Source of the DNA: Afipia sp.
GTDB lineage: Bacteria; Pseudomonadota; Alphaproteobacteria; Rhizobiales; Xanthobacteraceae
Direction of reading: 5' to 3'
Length of the DNA: 64,000 nt
Assembly (NCBI GenBank): GCA_017308575.1
Contig: JAFKEQ010000003.1
Location: forward strand, 1,538,373-1,602,372
Shown here piece after piece: positions 46,553-58,047 of this stretch; within the stretch, counting starts at the first letter, position 1, and every line of letters begins with the position of its first letter. The position numbers were made by a program, and so were the translations under genes. The notes under the pieces are model-generated. The model did not search any database and was not told where the DNA came from. It was given only the letters and a program-made list of their open reading frames with translations.

Positions 46553-47554
46553 ATGACGCGTCTGATTTCGCGGCGCACTGTGCTGTCTGGCGCCGCTGCA
46601 CTCTCTACAAGTTCGTTGTGGCCTCGTTCGGTGAAAGCCGCCGACTGGCGTCCGACTGATACCGTCCGCATCATCGTGCCCGCCGCGCCCGGCGGCAGCA
46701 CGGACGTGATCGGACGCTATCTCGCGCAACATCTGCAGCAGGCTTGGGGCGTCACGGCCGTGGTGGAAAACAAGTCCGGCGGCGGCGGCACCATCGGCAC
46801 GGCCTACTATGTGCAGCAAAAGCCCGACGGCAACAGCATCCTTGTCGGCAATCCCGGACCGAACGCGGTCGCCTACAGCATCTTCCGCTCGCTGTCGTAC
46901 AAACCCGAACAACTTCAGCCGCTCAGCAACGCGATCCGGATTCCGAATATCGTCTCGGCGCATCCCTCGAGCGGCATCAAGTCGATCAAGGAACTGATCG
47001 CCTATCTCAAGGCCAATCCAGACAAGCTGAATTACGGATCATCGGGCGTCGGCCAGAGCCCGCATCTCACCGCCGTCTGGTTCCTGCAACTGACCGGCCT
47101 GAAGATGACGCACATTCCGTTCCGCGGCGCGGGCCCTGCCCTCACGGGCGCACTCGGCGGCGATGTTGCGATCCTGTTCGACAATCTCTATCCGTCGCTG
47201 CCGCAGACCGAAGATGGAAAGCTTGTCGCGCTGGCCGTCACGACGCCGGAGCGCAGCTTCAAGGCGCCGAACATTCCGACCATGCGGGAGAGCGCGCCCG
47301 AACTCGCCAACTTCGATGTCTCGTCATGGTTCGGCATGTTCATGCAGGCGGGCACGCCTCGGCACATCGTCGATACCTACAATGCCGAAATCAAAAAGAT
47401 GCTGGAGCGCGCGGACATCAAAAAGAACATCGAAGCGATGGGAGCCGTACCGGATTACGGCACGCCGGAACAGTTCACGGCCTTCATCGACAATGAGATC
47501 AAGAAATTCGCGGGCATCATCAACCGCGAAGGGCTGAAGATGGATGTGAACTAG
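46553..47554 (+). CDS. Tripartite tricarboxylate transporter substrate-binding protein (TctC/Bug family)
   Basis: A 333-residue periplasmic binding protein. The N-terminus MTRLISRRTVLSGAAALSTS has a twin-arginine motif, so Tat export is possible. Bug-family landmarks: RIIVPAAPGGSTDVIGRYLA, VENKSGGGGTIGTAYYVQQKPDG, YGSSGVGQSPHLTAVWF and PFRGAGPALTGALGGDVAI. No tctA or tctB membrane gene is adjacent, which is common for this expanded family. The ligand is unknown. GGGAGGA lies 7 bases before the ATG and a terminator follows, so it is a single-gene unit. Confidence 0.92.
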   Translation: MTRLISRRTVLSGAAALSTSSLWPRSVKAADWRPTDTVRIIVPAAPGGSTDVIGRYLAQHLQQAWGVTAVVENKSGGGGTIGTAYYVQQKPDGNSILVGNPGPNAVAYSIFRSLSYKPEQLQPLSNAIRIPNIVSAHPSSGIKSIKELIAYLKANPDKLNYGSSGVGQSPHLTAVWFLQLTGLKMTHIPFRGAGPALTGALGGDVAILFDNLYPSLPQTEDGKLVALAVTTPERSFKAPNIPTMRESAPELANFDVSSWFGMFMQAGTPRHIVDTYNAEIKKMLERADIKKNIEAMGAVPDYGTPEQFTAFIDNEIKKFAGIINREGLKMDVN

Positions 47555-47576
47555 CGCTGCGAACGCCGCAGAATAA

Positions 47577-47612
47577 AACGGCCGCCCTCAAGGCGGCCGT
47601 TTCGCTTTTTTT
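47577..47612 (+). terminator. Terminator of the TctC-type gene
   Basis: AACGGCCGCC-CTCAA-GGCGGCCGTT, a 10-bp stem with 5-base loop, then TTCGCTTTTTTT on the plus strand. Confidence 0.85.
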
Positions 47613-47624
47613 ACCAAGCGCGAG

Positions 47625-47777
47625 TCACACTGACATCAAACCCTGCTCGACAAACCTGTAACCGGCTTCCCAGCGCTGATGCTGCTCACTGTTTTCGGGA
47701 TAGGGATTTTCGTGCGGTTCATTATTGAAGCGCGCGAGTTTCCCCTGTTCAAACGGATCGCCATCATCTGCCGCCAT
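47625..47777 (-). CDS. Small Rmf/CrpP-like protein (50 aa)
   Basis: The 50-residue product contains DPFEQGKLARFNNEP and then QHQRWEAGYRFVEQGL, a pattern (a G-x2-A box, then W-x2-G-[YW]) like the Rmf/CrpP family of small proteins, which includes the ribosome modulation factor. Similarity is by motif only. GGGAGG lies 6 bases before the ATG at 47777; longer frames lack a site. The upstream DNA has a degenerate SigEcfG-like match (GGAAA...CGTT), too poor to call. Confidence 0.65.
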   Translation of the reverse strand: MAADDGDPFEQGKLARFNNEPHENPYPENSEQHQRWEAGYRFVEQGLMSV

Positions 47778-47915
47778 GTTCGCCTCCCTTTGATCAACAC
47801 AAGACAACGCACGAAACTCACGGTCAGTTTCCGGAGCGAGTAAAAATTATCAACGGGGAAATGATTCAAACTGTCATCGAATAGCAACAATTGCGCGTTG
47901 CATCCGCGCAAGCAA

Positions 47916-47943
47916 AAGCCCCGCGATTCGCATCGCGGGGCTT
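47916..47943 (-). terminator. Terminator of hppA
   Basis: AAGCCCCGCGAT-TCGC-ATCGCGGGGCTT, a perfect 12-bp stem, with TTTTGCTTG following on the minus strand, 25 bases past the hppA stop. T-runs on both sides may let it act both ways. Confidence 0.85.
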
Positions 47944-47967
47944 TTTTATCTTCGCACTGTTGCGCGC

Positions 47968-50082
<2,115 letters not shown>

Positions 50083-50307
50083 TGAAGTTTGCCTCAGATC
50101 CTGATGTTTCCCCATAACGCCCTCGGCCGGTTCAGGTACGGCTGGGCGTAAAAAAGGCATGCACCATCCCGAGGACGGAATGCTGCCTCAATTCGGCGCT
50201 GAGACTGCCAAAATCACATCGGCGGTGCAACGCCACCGGGGTGGAACGGCCGTATTTTCGGATGATTCAAGAACCGGGTCGATTGCCCAGGTTGCAGCGC
50301 GAAAATG

Positions 50308-51285
50308 TCAGAAATGACTGTAGGACAGGCGCTTTAGCACTATCGGCTTGCCATCCGCGTCACGGAAGGAAGGCCCGTCCGCTCCGGCCGAAATCACGCC
50401 GATGCGGCTGACGGCGACACCAGCCAGCCGGGCCGCCGCGACAAAGGCCTCCCACCGATTCTCCGGGACGGTGCAAATCACCTCGTAGTCATCGCCGCCG
50501 GACACAAGGGTTTCCGCATCCACGCTGCCATTGGCCAGCAATCCACGCGCTGGCGCGGAGAACGGAACGGAGGCCATCTCCACCGTGGCCGAAACCTTCG
50601 AGGCGGCGCACAGCTTGGCGAGATCGCCGGCGAGGCCGTCCGACACATCCATCGCCGCGCTGGCGTGATCGCGGATGGCGTGAGCCAGCGCGTTGCGCGG
50701 CTGCGGCACACGATAGCGCTGGATCAGAAAATCGCGGGACGATGCATCGAGCCCCTCGCCCGCGATCCGGTTTCCGAGAAGGCGAAGACCCAGCGCCGCG
50801 TCGCCGATGGTGCCGGTGACGGCGATCCTGTCACCGGCCTTCGCGCTGTCGCGGCGGACCATCGCGCCGGGCGGCACACGGCCGAAGGCCGTGATCGAGA
50901 TCATCAGTGGTCCCGGCGTCGAAACGGTATCGCCGCCGAGCAGCGGGCAGTCGAAGGCCGCAGCATCCTCCCCGAGCGCGCGGGCGAACGGTGCGAGCCA
51001 CGCCTCATTGGCTTCGCGCAGAGCCAGCGTGAGAACGAAACCGGCGGGCGTCGCCCCCTTTGCCGCGAGGTCTGACAGGTTCACCCGCAGCGCCTTGCGG
51101 GCGATGGTTTCCGGCGGATCGTCGGGAAGGAAGTGAACGCCTTCGACAATGGCATCGGCCGTCACCACAAGATCGTCGCCAGACGGCTTGAGCAGCGCGG
51201 CGTCGTCGATCAGACCCAGCGCGCCGGGATCGGTCGCCAGCGGACGGAAATAGCGCGCGATCAGGTCGTCTTCACCGGAGGACAT
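50308..51285 (-). CDS. thiL: Thiamine-monophosphate kinase
   Basis: Phosphorylates thiamine monophosphate to thiamine diphosphate. The 325-residue AIR-synthase-fold enzyme starts GEDDLIARYFRPLA, and has DDAALLKPSGDDLVVTADAIVEGVHF, the NLSDLAAKGATP and LLGGDTVS metal-binding loops, MDVSDGLAGDLAKL and VSGGDDYEV. It follows nusB on the same strand in the order found in many alphaproteobacteria, but with an intergenic repeat between. Confidence 0.96.
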   Translation of the reverse strand: MSSGEDDLIARYFRPLATDPGALGLIDDAALLKPSGDDLVVTADAIVEGVHFLPDDPPETIARKALRVNLSDLAAKGATPAGFVLTLALREANEAWLAPFARALGEDAAAFDCPLLGGDTVSTPGPLMISITAFGRVPPGAMVRRDSAKAGDRIAVTGTIGDAALGLRLLGNRIAGEGLDASSRDFLIQRYRVPQPRNALAHAIRDHASAAMDVSDGLAGDLAKLCAASKVSATVEMASVPFSAPARGLLANGSVDAETLVSGGDDYEVICTVPENRWEAFVAAARLAGVAVSRIGVISAGADGPSFRDADGKPIVLKRLSYSHF

Positions 51286-51310
51286 TCACCGATCCATCGT
51301 AACATCGGAG

Positions 51311-51353
51311 CGTCATCCTGAGGTGCGAGCGAAGCGAGCCTCGAAGGATGACG
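51311..51353. repeat. Palindromic intergenic repeat between nusB and thiL (family B)
   Basis: CGTCATCCTGAGGTGCGAGC, then GAAGC, then GAGCCTCGAAGGATGACG: imperfect inverted repeat able to form a long hairpin. This sequence pattern is frequent as a dispersed intergenic element in Bradyrhizobium-type genomes; only one copy is in this window. Confidence 0.7.
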
Positions 51354-51367
51354 GCAAACAAGCTACC

Positions 51368-51865
51368 CTACCGCGCAAACTCGCCACCGCGAAACTGACG
51401 CGCGATCTGGTCGAGCACAGCGTTTACCATGCCGGTCTCGTCCCGATCGACGAAAGCATGGGCGACGTCGACATATTCCGACACCACGACACGGGCCGGA
51501 ATGTCCTTGCGATGCTCAAGCTCATAAGCCCCTGCCCGCAGCGTCGCGCGCAGGATCGCGTCGATGCGCTTGAGCGGCCAGCCGCTTTCCAGCGCCTTGT
51601 CGATCAAAGGATCGAGCTTTCTCTGATCGCGCACCACGCCGGACACCACATCCTTGAAGAACGCAGCCTCGGCCGGAAGATAGGTGTCGCCCTCAACCTC
51701 GCTACCGAGCCAGTGGCTCTCAAACTCGGCGAAGATGTCCTCGATGCCCGCGCCCGCAATGTCCATCTGGTAGAGCGCCTGCACCGCGGCGAGACGCGCC
51801 GCGCCGCGCCGGTTGGCCTTCTTCTCGCCGGGAGCTTTGTCGGCCGGTTTCTTCGGATCGCTCAT
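51368..51865 (-). CDS. nusB: Transcription antitermination factor NusB
   Basis: A 165-residue all-helical protein that with NusE binds boxA in rRNA transcripts. [20 protein letters not shown] opens the domain; [32 protein letters not shown] and [25 protein letters not shown] are diagnostic. The first 20 residues (Lys/Pro-rich) are an extension. Its ATG overlaps the ribH stop by 4 bases (ATGA). Confidence 0.95.
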   Translation of the reverse strand: MSDPKKPADKAPGEKKANRRGAARLAAVQALYQMDIAGAGIEDIFAEFESHWLGSEVEGDTYLPAEAAFFKDVVSGVVRDQRKLDPLIDKALESGWPLKRIDAILRATLRAGAYELEHRKDIPARVVVSEYVDVAHAFVDRDETGMVNAVLDQIARQFRGGEFAR

Positions 51866-52356
51866 AGCGGTTTGGCCAGCCGCTTCTTGATGCGCATCAT
51901 GGTGAGCGCCGCGCGGGCGGCGTCGCCGCCCTTGTTCAGCCGGTCGGCGCGGGCGCGCTCCCATGCCTGCTCCGTGGTGTTCACTGTGATGATGCCATTG
52001 CCGAGCGGCAGGCTGCGCGCGACCGACAGATCCATCAGCGCGCGCGAGGATTCCATCGAGACGATCTCGAAATGGATGGTGTCGCCGCGCACCACGCAGC
52101 CGAGCGCGATGGCGCCGTCGTATGGCTTGCCGATCTTCTTCGAGGCATCCATCGCGATGGCGATCGCCGCCGGAATTTCCAGCGCGCCGGGAACGCTGAT
52201 CACGTCATAACCGACGCCTGCGGCTTCCAGTTCCTTGATCGCGCCCTGCAGCAGCGCTTCCTGAATATCGTCGTAGAATCGGGCTTCGATGATGACGACG
52301 CGGGAGCCGCTGATGTCGGTTTCGTCTTTCAGTTCTGCGCGGCGCGGTTCGGCCAT
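51862..52356 (-). CDS. ribH: 6,7-dimethyl-8-ribityllumazine synthase
   Basis: Makes lumazine from the butanone phosphate and the ribityl-pyrimidine, the step before riboflavin synthase. The 164-residue protein has [47 protein letters not shown] with the conserved His, and [16 protein letters not shown]. It is coupled to nusB. It is separated from ribE by the acyl-CoA synthetase gene. Confidence 0.96.
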   Translation of the reverse strand: MAEPRRAELKDETDISGSRVVIIEARFYDDIQEALLQGAIKELEAAGVGYDVISVPGALEIPAAIAIAMDASKKIGKPYDGAIALGCVVRGDTIHFEIVSMESSRALMDLSVARSLPLGNGIITVNTTEQAWERARADRLNKGGDAARAALTMMRIKKRLAKPL

Positions 52357-52467
52357 CGGTCAATCCAGTCTCAACAGGTTGTTTTGTTGCGCGTTTGTAG
52401 TCGCTGGCCACCGCAAAGCCAAGCGCGGCAGGCCGCTTTCAGGGCAGCGATGCGCTTCAAAACCGCC

Positions 52468-54336
52468 TCAATTCGCCCGCCGAACCCTGCAGTCGAACAG
52501 ATAGCCCTCCAGCGCCGTCTCGACCGCCGCCTGCTGGCCGGACAGCGCCGCAGGCAGGGTCACGGTCACATCGAAACCGCGCTTGCCGCCCACCACAACA
52601 TCGACCACGGCGTCATTCGACCCGGCGGCCTCCGCGACCACCTGCGCCACCAGCCGCTGCACCGCGTCCGTCCGCAGTTGCGGCTTGAAGATCTTGCCGA
52701 CGCTGGTCATGGGAATGGCATCGATGACGATGATCTGCTTCGGCCAGGCCGGACGTTCCGCAATCAGCGGCTCGGCGAAAGCTTTCAGGTCGTCGGCGCT
52801 GGCCTGCGCGCCGGGCTTGAGCGCCACGTAACACACCGGCAGTTCACCGGCATATTTGTCGGGCTGGCCGACCGCCGCCGCCAGCGCGACCGCGGGATGG
52901 GACTGCAACGCGTCCTCGATCAGAACCGGATCGATGTTATGGCCGCTGCGGATGATCAGGTCCTTCGAGCGGCCCGCGATGTAAAGCCGCCCCTCCTCGT
53001 CCGTGTAAGCCAGATCGCCGCTGTCGAGAGTGCCGTCGCGCAGCGTGCCGCCGTTGTGGCTCGCATCCTTGTACCCCGGCGTGACGTTCGGCCCGGAAAT
53101 CGTCATGACCCCGACTTCATGCGGAGCGCAGGCCTCGCCGAGCGAACCGTCCGCACCGAGCTTACGCACGACCACTTTTGTGTACGGCAGCCGCACGCCC
53201 ACCGAGCCAATCATCGGCCTGCCCGCCGCCGGATCAATCGACACCAGACCGCCGGTCTCGGTCATGCCGAGAATTTCATGGATCTCCGTGCCGGTCATCT
53301 TCTGGAACGCCAGCGCCACGGCGCGCGGGAGAAGTGATGCGCCGGAGATGCTGTAGCGCGCCGAGGAAATATCCGCGTCCACCGGCACGTTGAGCAGAGC
53401 CGACAGCGCGGTCGGCACACCGCCGATCACCGTGGCGCGATAGCGCGCGATGATCTTCCAGAAATTCTTGATGATCGCCGGGTTTCGCATGCCACCCGGC
53501 GAAAGCACGATGACATTCGCACCGGCGATGAAGAACGACAGCCCGCACGAGATCGTCGCGGCGACATGAAACAGCGGCAAGCCGTTGGTGATGGCGTCGG
53601 TTTCCGTCAGGTCCTGCAGCACCGTGCCGCCGAACGCCGCCGCGATCTGCATGCGATGGGTGTGGGTGACGAGCTTGGGCAGGCCCGTCGTGCCGCCGGT
53701 GTGGAAATAGGCCGCGACGTCGTCGCCGCTTCGCGCCGCTCCAAACGCCAGCGCGCTCCCGTCCTGCGCTTTCAGCCCCGGCCCGAAGCCGATCACGCTG
53801 TCCGGCAACGGCGCATCGGTCAGGGATACTTGAACCAGCTTGATGTCCGGCAGCAGCTTTTTGACTTCGACGGCCTTCTGCCAGATGTCGAGTTGCGGAT
53901 GCGGGCCGAGCGCGACCAGAACCTTCGCGCCGGATGCATGGACAAGATCGGCGATGTTCTGGGCTTGCAGCAGGAAATTGAGCGGCACGGCATAGCCCGC
54001 TGTTTCCGCGCCCCAGAGCGTGAAGTGGGTTTCGACCAGGCTCGGCAGGATGTAGGCGACGCCGACGCCGCGTCCACCAAGGCTGGCGAAGAAATTGGCC
54101 GCGCGCGTGATGCCTTCGAGCATCTGCCTGTAGGTGACGATGCGCGGCGTCTCGTCGTCCGCCCCGGTCATCAGCATGGTCAGCGCGGTACGGTCGGGAT
54201 GGCGCGCGGCGCTCTTGGCGAAAATGTCGTAGACGCTGCGCGCGTCGTAGCGCTGTTCGAGCGTCTTCTCGGTTTCGAAACGAACGACGTCGGCAAGCGT
54301 CGCGACCGGATTATCGCTGAACAACGACATTGGCAT
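52468..54336 (-). CDS. Acyl-CoA synthetase (ANL superfamily), inserted between ribE and ribH
   Basis: A 622-residue AMP-dependent ligase. The P-loop is AAYFHTGGTTGLPKLVTHTH (a Gly-rich variant); the adenine motif is ILGMTETGG, then DGTLDSGDLAYTDEEGRLYIAGRSKDLI and the C-terminal lysine in SVGKIFKPQL. An extra C-terminal part of about 70 residues (DVVVGGKRGFDVTVTLPAALSG) is unusual for simple fatty-acid ligases. Substrate unknown. It sits within the rib gene run on the same strand (48 bases after ribE, 111 before ribH) although it has no evident role in flavin synthesis. Confidence 0.92.
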   Translation of the reverse strand: MPMSLFSDNPVATLADVVRFETEKTLEQRYDARSVYDIFAKSAARHPDRTALTMLMTGADDETPRIVTYRQMLEGITRAANFFASLGGRGVGVAYILPSLVETHFTLWGAETAGYAVPLNFLLQAQNIADLVHASGAKVLVALGPHPQLDIWQKAVEVKKLLPDIKLVQVSLTDAPLPDSVIGFGPGLKAQDGSALAFGAARSGDDVAAYFHTGGTTGLPKLVTHTHRMQIAAAFGGTVLQDLTETDAITNGLPLFHVAATISCGLSFFIAGANVIVLSPGGMRNPAIIKNFWKIIARYRATVIGGVPTALSALLNVPVDADISSARYSISGASLLPRAVALAFQKMTGTEIHEILGMTETGGLVSIDPAAGRPMIGSVGVRLPYTKVVVRKLGADGSLGEACAPHEVGVMTISGPNVTPGYKDASHNGGTLRDGTLDSGDLAYTDEEGRLYIAGRSKDLIIRSGHNIDPVLIEDALQSHPAVALAAAVGQPDKYAGELPVCYVALKPGAQASADDLKAFAEPLIAERPAWPKQIIVIDAIPMTSVGKIFKPQLRTDAVQRLVAQVVAEAAGSNDAVVDVVVGGKRGFDVTVTLPAALSGQQAAVETALEGYLFDCRVRRAN

Positions 54337-54384
54337 TCCCCCAAAATGAATTTGAAAAATCCGATCCCCGCTCTTGCAGCAGGG

Positions 54385-54996
54385 TTAGGTGCGCATTTCA
54401 GTCAGGCGCGCCGCATAGCGCGCCATCAGATCGACCTCGAGATTGATCTCAGATCCCGCGCGCCAGCCGCTCAGCGTCGTCATCTTCAGCGTATGCGGAA
54501 TGATGAGCACGGAAAACACATCGTCGACCGCGCTGTTCACGGTCAGCGACACGCCGTCGAGGGTCACCGAACCCTTGGCCGCGATAAACTTCGCAAGGTC
54601 GCGCGGCGCGCGCAGCTCGAACTTCGCCATATCCGGCAGATCGTCGCGCGACACGATGGTCGCGATGCCGTCGACATGGCCCGCCACGATATGGCCGCCG
54701 AGTTCGTCGCCGATCTTCAGCGCACGTTCGAGATTGAGGCGCGTGTCCTGGACCCAGCCCTTCGCCGTGGTCAGGCGCAGCGTTTCGGCGGCGGCATCGA
54801 CATCGAACCACGTTCCGGTCTGATCCACGCCGGACTGCACCACAGTCAGGCAGACGCCGTTGCAGGCGATCGACGCGCCGTCCGCGATCGTGGTCTGGTC
54901 GTAGCGGCAGGCGATCCGCAGCCGGTGCAATTGCCCCTGCGCGGTCGGTGTCATGCTGGCGATACGGCCGATGTCGGTGATGATTCCGGTGAACAT
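54385..54996 (-). CDS. ribE: Riboflavin synthase, alpha subunit
   Basis: Dismutates two lumazines to riboflavin. The 203-residue protein has two lumazine-binding repeats: MFTGIITDIGRIASM...SIACNGVCLTVV (1-95) and LGGHIVAGHVDGIATI...SVTLDGVSLTVN (about 96-190). Its ATG follows the ribD stop directly (TGAATG), so the two are coupled. No FMN riboswitch was recognised upstream of the run. Confidence 0.96.
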   Translation of the reverse strand: MFTGIITDIGRIASMTPTAQGQLHRLRIACRYDQTTIADGASIACNGVCLTVVQSGVDQTGTWFDVDAAAETLRLTTAKGWVQDTRLNLERALKIGDELGGHIVAGHVDGIATIVSRDDLPDMAKFELRAPRDLAKFIAAKGSVTLDGVSLTVNSAVDDVFSVLIIPHTLKMTTLSGWRAGSEINLEVDLMARYAARLTEMRT

Positions 54997-56142
54997 TCAG
55001 GTGCGCTCGTAGATTGTGAGAGTATCTTGATCCAGCGTCTCGGTAGCACGCGTGCGCCAGTGAGGCGACCGGGTGACGGCGGTCAGCGGCTGCGTGTCGA
55101 GCGCCGGGACACCGTCCGCGCCGATGGTGTCCGGGCCACGCAGCAGCCAGACTTCATCGACCAGCCCCGCGCTCAGGAACGAGGACGCGACGCGCGCGCC
55201 GCCTTCCACCATCAGCCGCGTGATGCCCTGCGCCGACAGTGTCCGCAGCACGGCCCTCGGATCGAGGCCTGGTTTGTGATCGTCCGCAGCCAGATGAAAC
55301 ACATGTGCCCCGGCGGCCCCCAGCTTGGCGGCGGCAGCCGCCTCCGCCGTCTCGGCGGACATCAACCACAGCGGGGTCTGGCGCGCCGAATGCACAAGCC
55401 TGCTGTTGCCGGACATGCGCAAGGCGCGATCCAGCACCACGCGCACGGGCGAGCGCGCCTCCATGCCAGGCAGGCGGCAGGTCAGCAGCGGATCGTCGGC
55501 CAGCACCGTGCCGATGCCGACAAGGATCGCGTCGCTCTGCGCGCGCAGCAGATGCACTCGAGCCTTCGCGGCTTCACCGGTAATGGCGACCGGGCGATGA
55601 CCCGCGGCAGCGATCCTGTCGTCCACCGAGACGGCCAGCTTGAGAATGACGAACGGACGTTTCTCCCGGACACGCAGGAAATGCCCGGCGTGATCGCGCG
55701 CGGCTTCCTCGGCGCAAAGACCGACATCGACCTGAATTCCGGCGGCGCGCAGCCGCGCATGGCCCTGTCCGCCGACTTCGGGATTGGGGTCCTCAATGGC
55801 GGAGACGACGCGCGCGATGCCTGCCGCGATGATGGCGTCCGCGCAGGGCGGCGACTTGCCAAAATGCGAGCACGGCTCCAGCGTGACGTAGAGCGTCGCG
55901 CCACGCGCCGCCTCGCCCGCACTCCGCAGCGCTTCAGGCTCGGCATGCGGCCGTCCGCCAGCTTGCGTCCAGCCGCGCCCGACGATCACGCCGTCCTTGA
56001 CGATCACAGCGCCCACGGCGGGATTGGGCCATGTGCAACCCTGCCCGCGCCGGCCAAGCGCGAGCGCAAGCTGCATGTAGCGGGTGTCTTCCGGAAAAAG
56101 GTAAGCCGCAGCCGGATCGTCCGCGTTGGCTCCGGCTGTCAC
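54997..56142 (-). CDS. ribD: Bifunctional diaminohydroxyphosphoribosylaminopyrimidine deaminase / reductase
   Basis: A 381-residue two-domain enzyme of riboflavin synthesis. The N-terminal zinc deaminase has His66 and Glu68 in PHAEPEA and Cys91/Cys100 in [11 protein letters not shown]. The C-terminal NADPH reductase begins [17 protein letters not shown] and includes [14 protein letters not shown] and [15 protein letters not shown]. The GTG start overlaps the nrdR stop by 4 bases (GTGA). Confidence 0.95.
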   Translation of the reverse strand: MTAGANADDPAAAYLFPEDTRYMQLALALGRRGQGCTWPNPAVGAVIVKDGVIVGRGWTQAGGRPHAEPEALRSAGEAARGATLYVTLEPCSHFGKSPPCADAIIAAGIARVVSAIEDPNPEVGGQGHARLRAAGIQVDVGLCAEEAARDHAGHFLRVREKRPFVILKLAVSVDDRIAAAGHRPVAITGEAAKARVHLLRAQSDAILVGIGTVLADDPLLTCRLPGMEARSPVRVVLDRALRMSGNSRLVHSARQTPLWLMSAETAEAAAAAKLGAAGAHVFHLAADDHKPGLDPRAVLRTLSAQGITRLMVEGGARVASSFLSAGLVDEVWLLRGPDTIGADGVPALDTQPLTAVTRSPHWRTRATETLDQDTLTIYERT

Positions 56143-56624
56143 TTGCGCAAAACCACCGGGCGCGGCGGTTCATCCTCGCCCGTCAGTTCGCCGAGCACGG
56201 CCTCGAAATCCTTGGCCTCGCGGAAATTGCGATAGACCGAAGCAAAGCGGACATAGGCGACATCGTCGAGGTCGCGCAGATGCTCCATCACGGTCTCGCC
56301 GATCACCTCGGACGACACTTCCGACTCGCCGCCGCTTTCCAGCTCGCGCACGATAGCGGATACCATCTTCTCCACCCGCTCCGGATCGACCGGGCGCTTG
56401 CGCAGGCTGATCTGCAGCGAGCGCACCAGCTTGTCGCGGTCGAACGGCACGCGCCGTCCGTTGCGCTTGATGACGGTGAGTTCGCGAAGTTGCACACGCT
56501 CGAATGTCGTGAACCGGAAGTTGCACGACATGCAGACGCGCCGGCGCCGGATCACGGACGAATCTTCCGTCGGCCGTGAATCCTTCACCTGCGTATCGAG
56601 ACTGTTGCAGCTTGGACAGCGCAT
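56139..56624 (-). CDS. nrdR: Transcriptional repressor NrdR
   Basis: Represses ribonucleotide reductase genes in response to (d)ATP. The 161-residue protein has the zinc ribbon Cys3, Cys6, Cys31, Cys34 (MRCPSCNS and RVCMSCNF) and an ATP-cone ([20 protein letters not shown]). The extra Glu/Ala-rich C-terminal end ([12 protein letters not shown]) is normal in Rhizobiales. It heads the nrdR-ribD-ribE run; glyA lies upstream beyond a palindromic repeat. Confidence 0.96.
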   Translation of the reverse strand: MRCPSCNSLDTQVKDSRPTEDSSVIRRRRVCMSCNFRFTTFERVQLRELTVIKRNGRRVPFDRDKLVRSLQISLRKRPVDPERVEKMVSAIVRELESGGESEVSSEVIGETVMEHLRDLDDVAYVRFASVYRNFREAKDFEAVLGELTGEDEPPRPVVLRK

Positions 56625-56642
56625 CTTTCCATCCTACGGGAC

Positions 56643-56724
56643 CGTCATTACGAGGAGCTTTAGCGACGAAGCAATCCAGCTTTTTACTTCAAGGGTGGAT
56701 TGCTTCGCTTCGCTCGCAATGACG
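56643..56724. repeat. Palindromic intergenic repeat between glyA and nrdR (family A, copy 1)
   Basis: The arm CGTCATTACGAGGAGC...CGACGAAGCAATCCA pairs with a 3' arm TGGATTGCTTCGCTTCGC...AATGACG. The 3' arm (31 bases, 56696-56726) is identical to that of copy 2 at 63799-63829. It is a dispersed hairpin element of this group of bacteria and may end or process the glyA transcript. Confidence 0.85.
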
Positions 56725-56730
56725 AAAACA

Positions 56731-58047
56731 TTACTGATAGATCGGGAAGCGGCCGGTGAGTTCCTTCACCTTCTCCTTCACCGCGGCCTCGACCAGAGGC
56801 GCGGCACCCTCGCCCGACTGCGCGACGGCGTTGAGCACTTCCGAAATCAGCGCGCCGACCTGCTGGAATTCGGCGACGCCGAAGCCGCGGGTGGTGGTCG
56901 CAGGCGTGCCGAGACGCAGGCCCGAGGTGACGAACGGCTTTTCGGGATCGAACGGAATGCCGTTCTTGTTGCAGGTGAGACCGGCACGAACCAGCGCCTT
57001 CTCGGAGATGTTGCCCTTGAGTCCCTTCGGCCGCAGGTCCACCAGCATCAGGTGGTTGTCGGTGCCGCCGGAGACGATTTCAAAGCCGTTGGCGCGCAGG
57101 GTTTCCGCAAGCGCCTTCGCGTTTTCGACCACGTTCTTCGCGTAAATCTTGAAGTCCGGCTGCAGCGCTTCCTTGAACGCCACGGCCTTCGCGGCGATGA
57201 CATGCATCAGCGGACCGCCCTGCAGGCCGGGGAAGATCGCCGAGTTCAGCTTCTTATGCAGCGCTTCGTCGTTCGTGAGGATCAGGCCGCCGCGCGGGCC
57301 GCGCAGCGACTTGTGCGTGGTGGTGGTGGTGACATGCGCATGCGGCACCGGCGAGGCATGGACGCCGCCCGCCACGAGGCCGGCAAAGTGCGCCATATCC
57401 ACCAGCAGATACGCACCGACGCTATCGGCGATCTCGCGGAAGCGCTTGAAGTCCCACGGGCGCGAATAGGCCGAACCACCGGCGATGATCAGCTTCGGCT
57501 TCACCTCTTCCGCCTGCTTCGCCACCGCGTCCATATCGATCAACTGGTCCTCGCGGCGCACGGTGTAGTGCACCGGCTTGAACCACTTGCCGGACATGTT
57601 GACCGGCGCGCCGTGGGTGAGATGGCCGCCCGCGGCAAGATCGAGACCCATGAAAGTGTCGCCCGGCTGCAGCAGCGCGAGGAATACGGCCTGATTCATC
57701 TGGCTGCCGGAGTTCGGCTGCACATTGGCGAAGTTCGCGCCGAACAGCTTCTTGGCGCGTTCGATGGCGAGCGTTTCGGCGACGTCAACGAACTCGCAGC
57801 CACCGTAGTAGCGCGCGCCCGGATAGCCCTCGGCGTACTTGTTGGTCATCACCGAACCCTGCGCCTCGAGCACGGCGCGGCTGACGATGTTCTCCGAGGC
57901 GATCAGTTCGATCTCATGCTGCTGGCGACCGAGTTCACCCTTGATCGCGGCGGCGATCTCCGGATCGGCCTGCGCGAGGGAGGCCGTGAAGAACGAGTCG
58001 GGAGCGGACGCAGTCTTCACGCTGGAAGAATTGGCAGATGAGCTCAT
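56731..58047 (-). CDS. glyA: Serine hydroxymethyltransferase
   Basis: A PLP enzyme that interconverts serine and glycine and makes 5,10-methylene-tetrahydrofolate. The 438-residue protein has [45 protein letters not shown] and the PLP lysine Lys246 in [14 protein letters not shown]. The Ser-rich N-terminal extension ([12 protein letters not shown]) is family-typical. GGAG lies 10 bases before the ATG; a long GC-rich leader lies upstream. Confidence 0.97.
   Translation of the reverse strand: MSSSANSSSVKTASAPDSFFTASLAQADPEIAAAIKGELGRQQHEIELIASENIVSRAVLEAQGSVMTNKYAEGYPGARYYGGCEFVDVAETLAIERAKKLFGANFANVQPNSGSQMNQAVFLALLQPGDTFMGLDLAAGGHLTHGAPVNMSGKWFKPVHYTVRREDQLIDMDAVAKQAEEVKPKLIIAGGSAYSRPWDFKRFREIADSVGAYLLVDMAHFAGLVAGGVHASPVPHAHVTTTTTHKSLRGPRGGLILTNDEALHKKLNSAIFPGLQGGPLMHVIAAKAVAFKEALQPDFKIYAKNVVENAKALAETLRANGFEIVSGGTDNHLMLVDLRPKGLKGNISEKALVRAGLTCNKNGIPFDPEKPFVTSGLRLGTPATTTRGFGVAEFQQVGALISEVLNAVAQSGEGAAPLVEAAVKEKVKELTGRFPIYQ

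Noticed and set aside
53566..56235. Very long plus-strand open frame (889 codons) across ribD, ribE and the acyl-CoA synthetase
   Set aside because: It is antisense to three clearly recognised genes, is rich in Arg/His/Gly/Ala, and shows no domain; such frames arise from GC-rich codon bias.
56625..56730. Possible FMN riboswitch before the nrdR-rib run
   Set aside because: No RFN core; the gap is taken up by the family A repeat.
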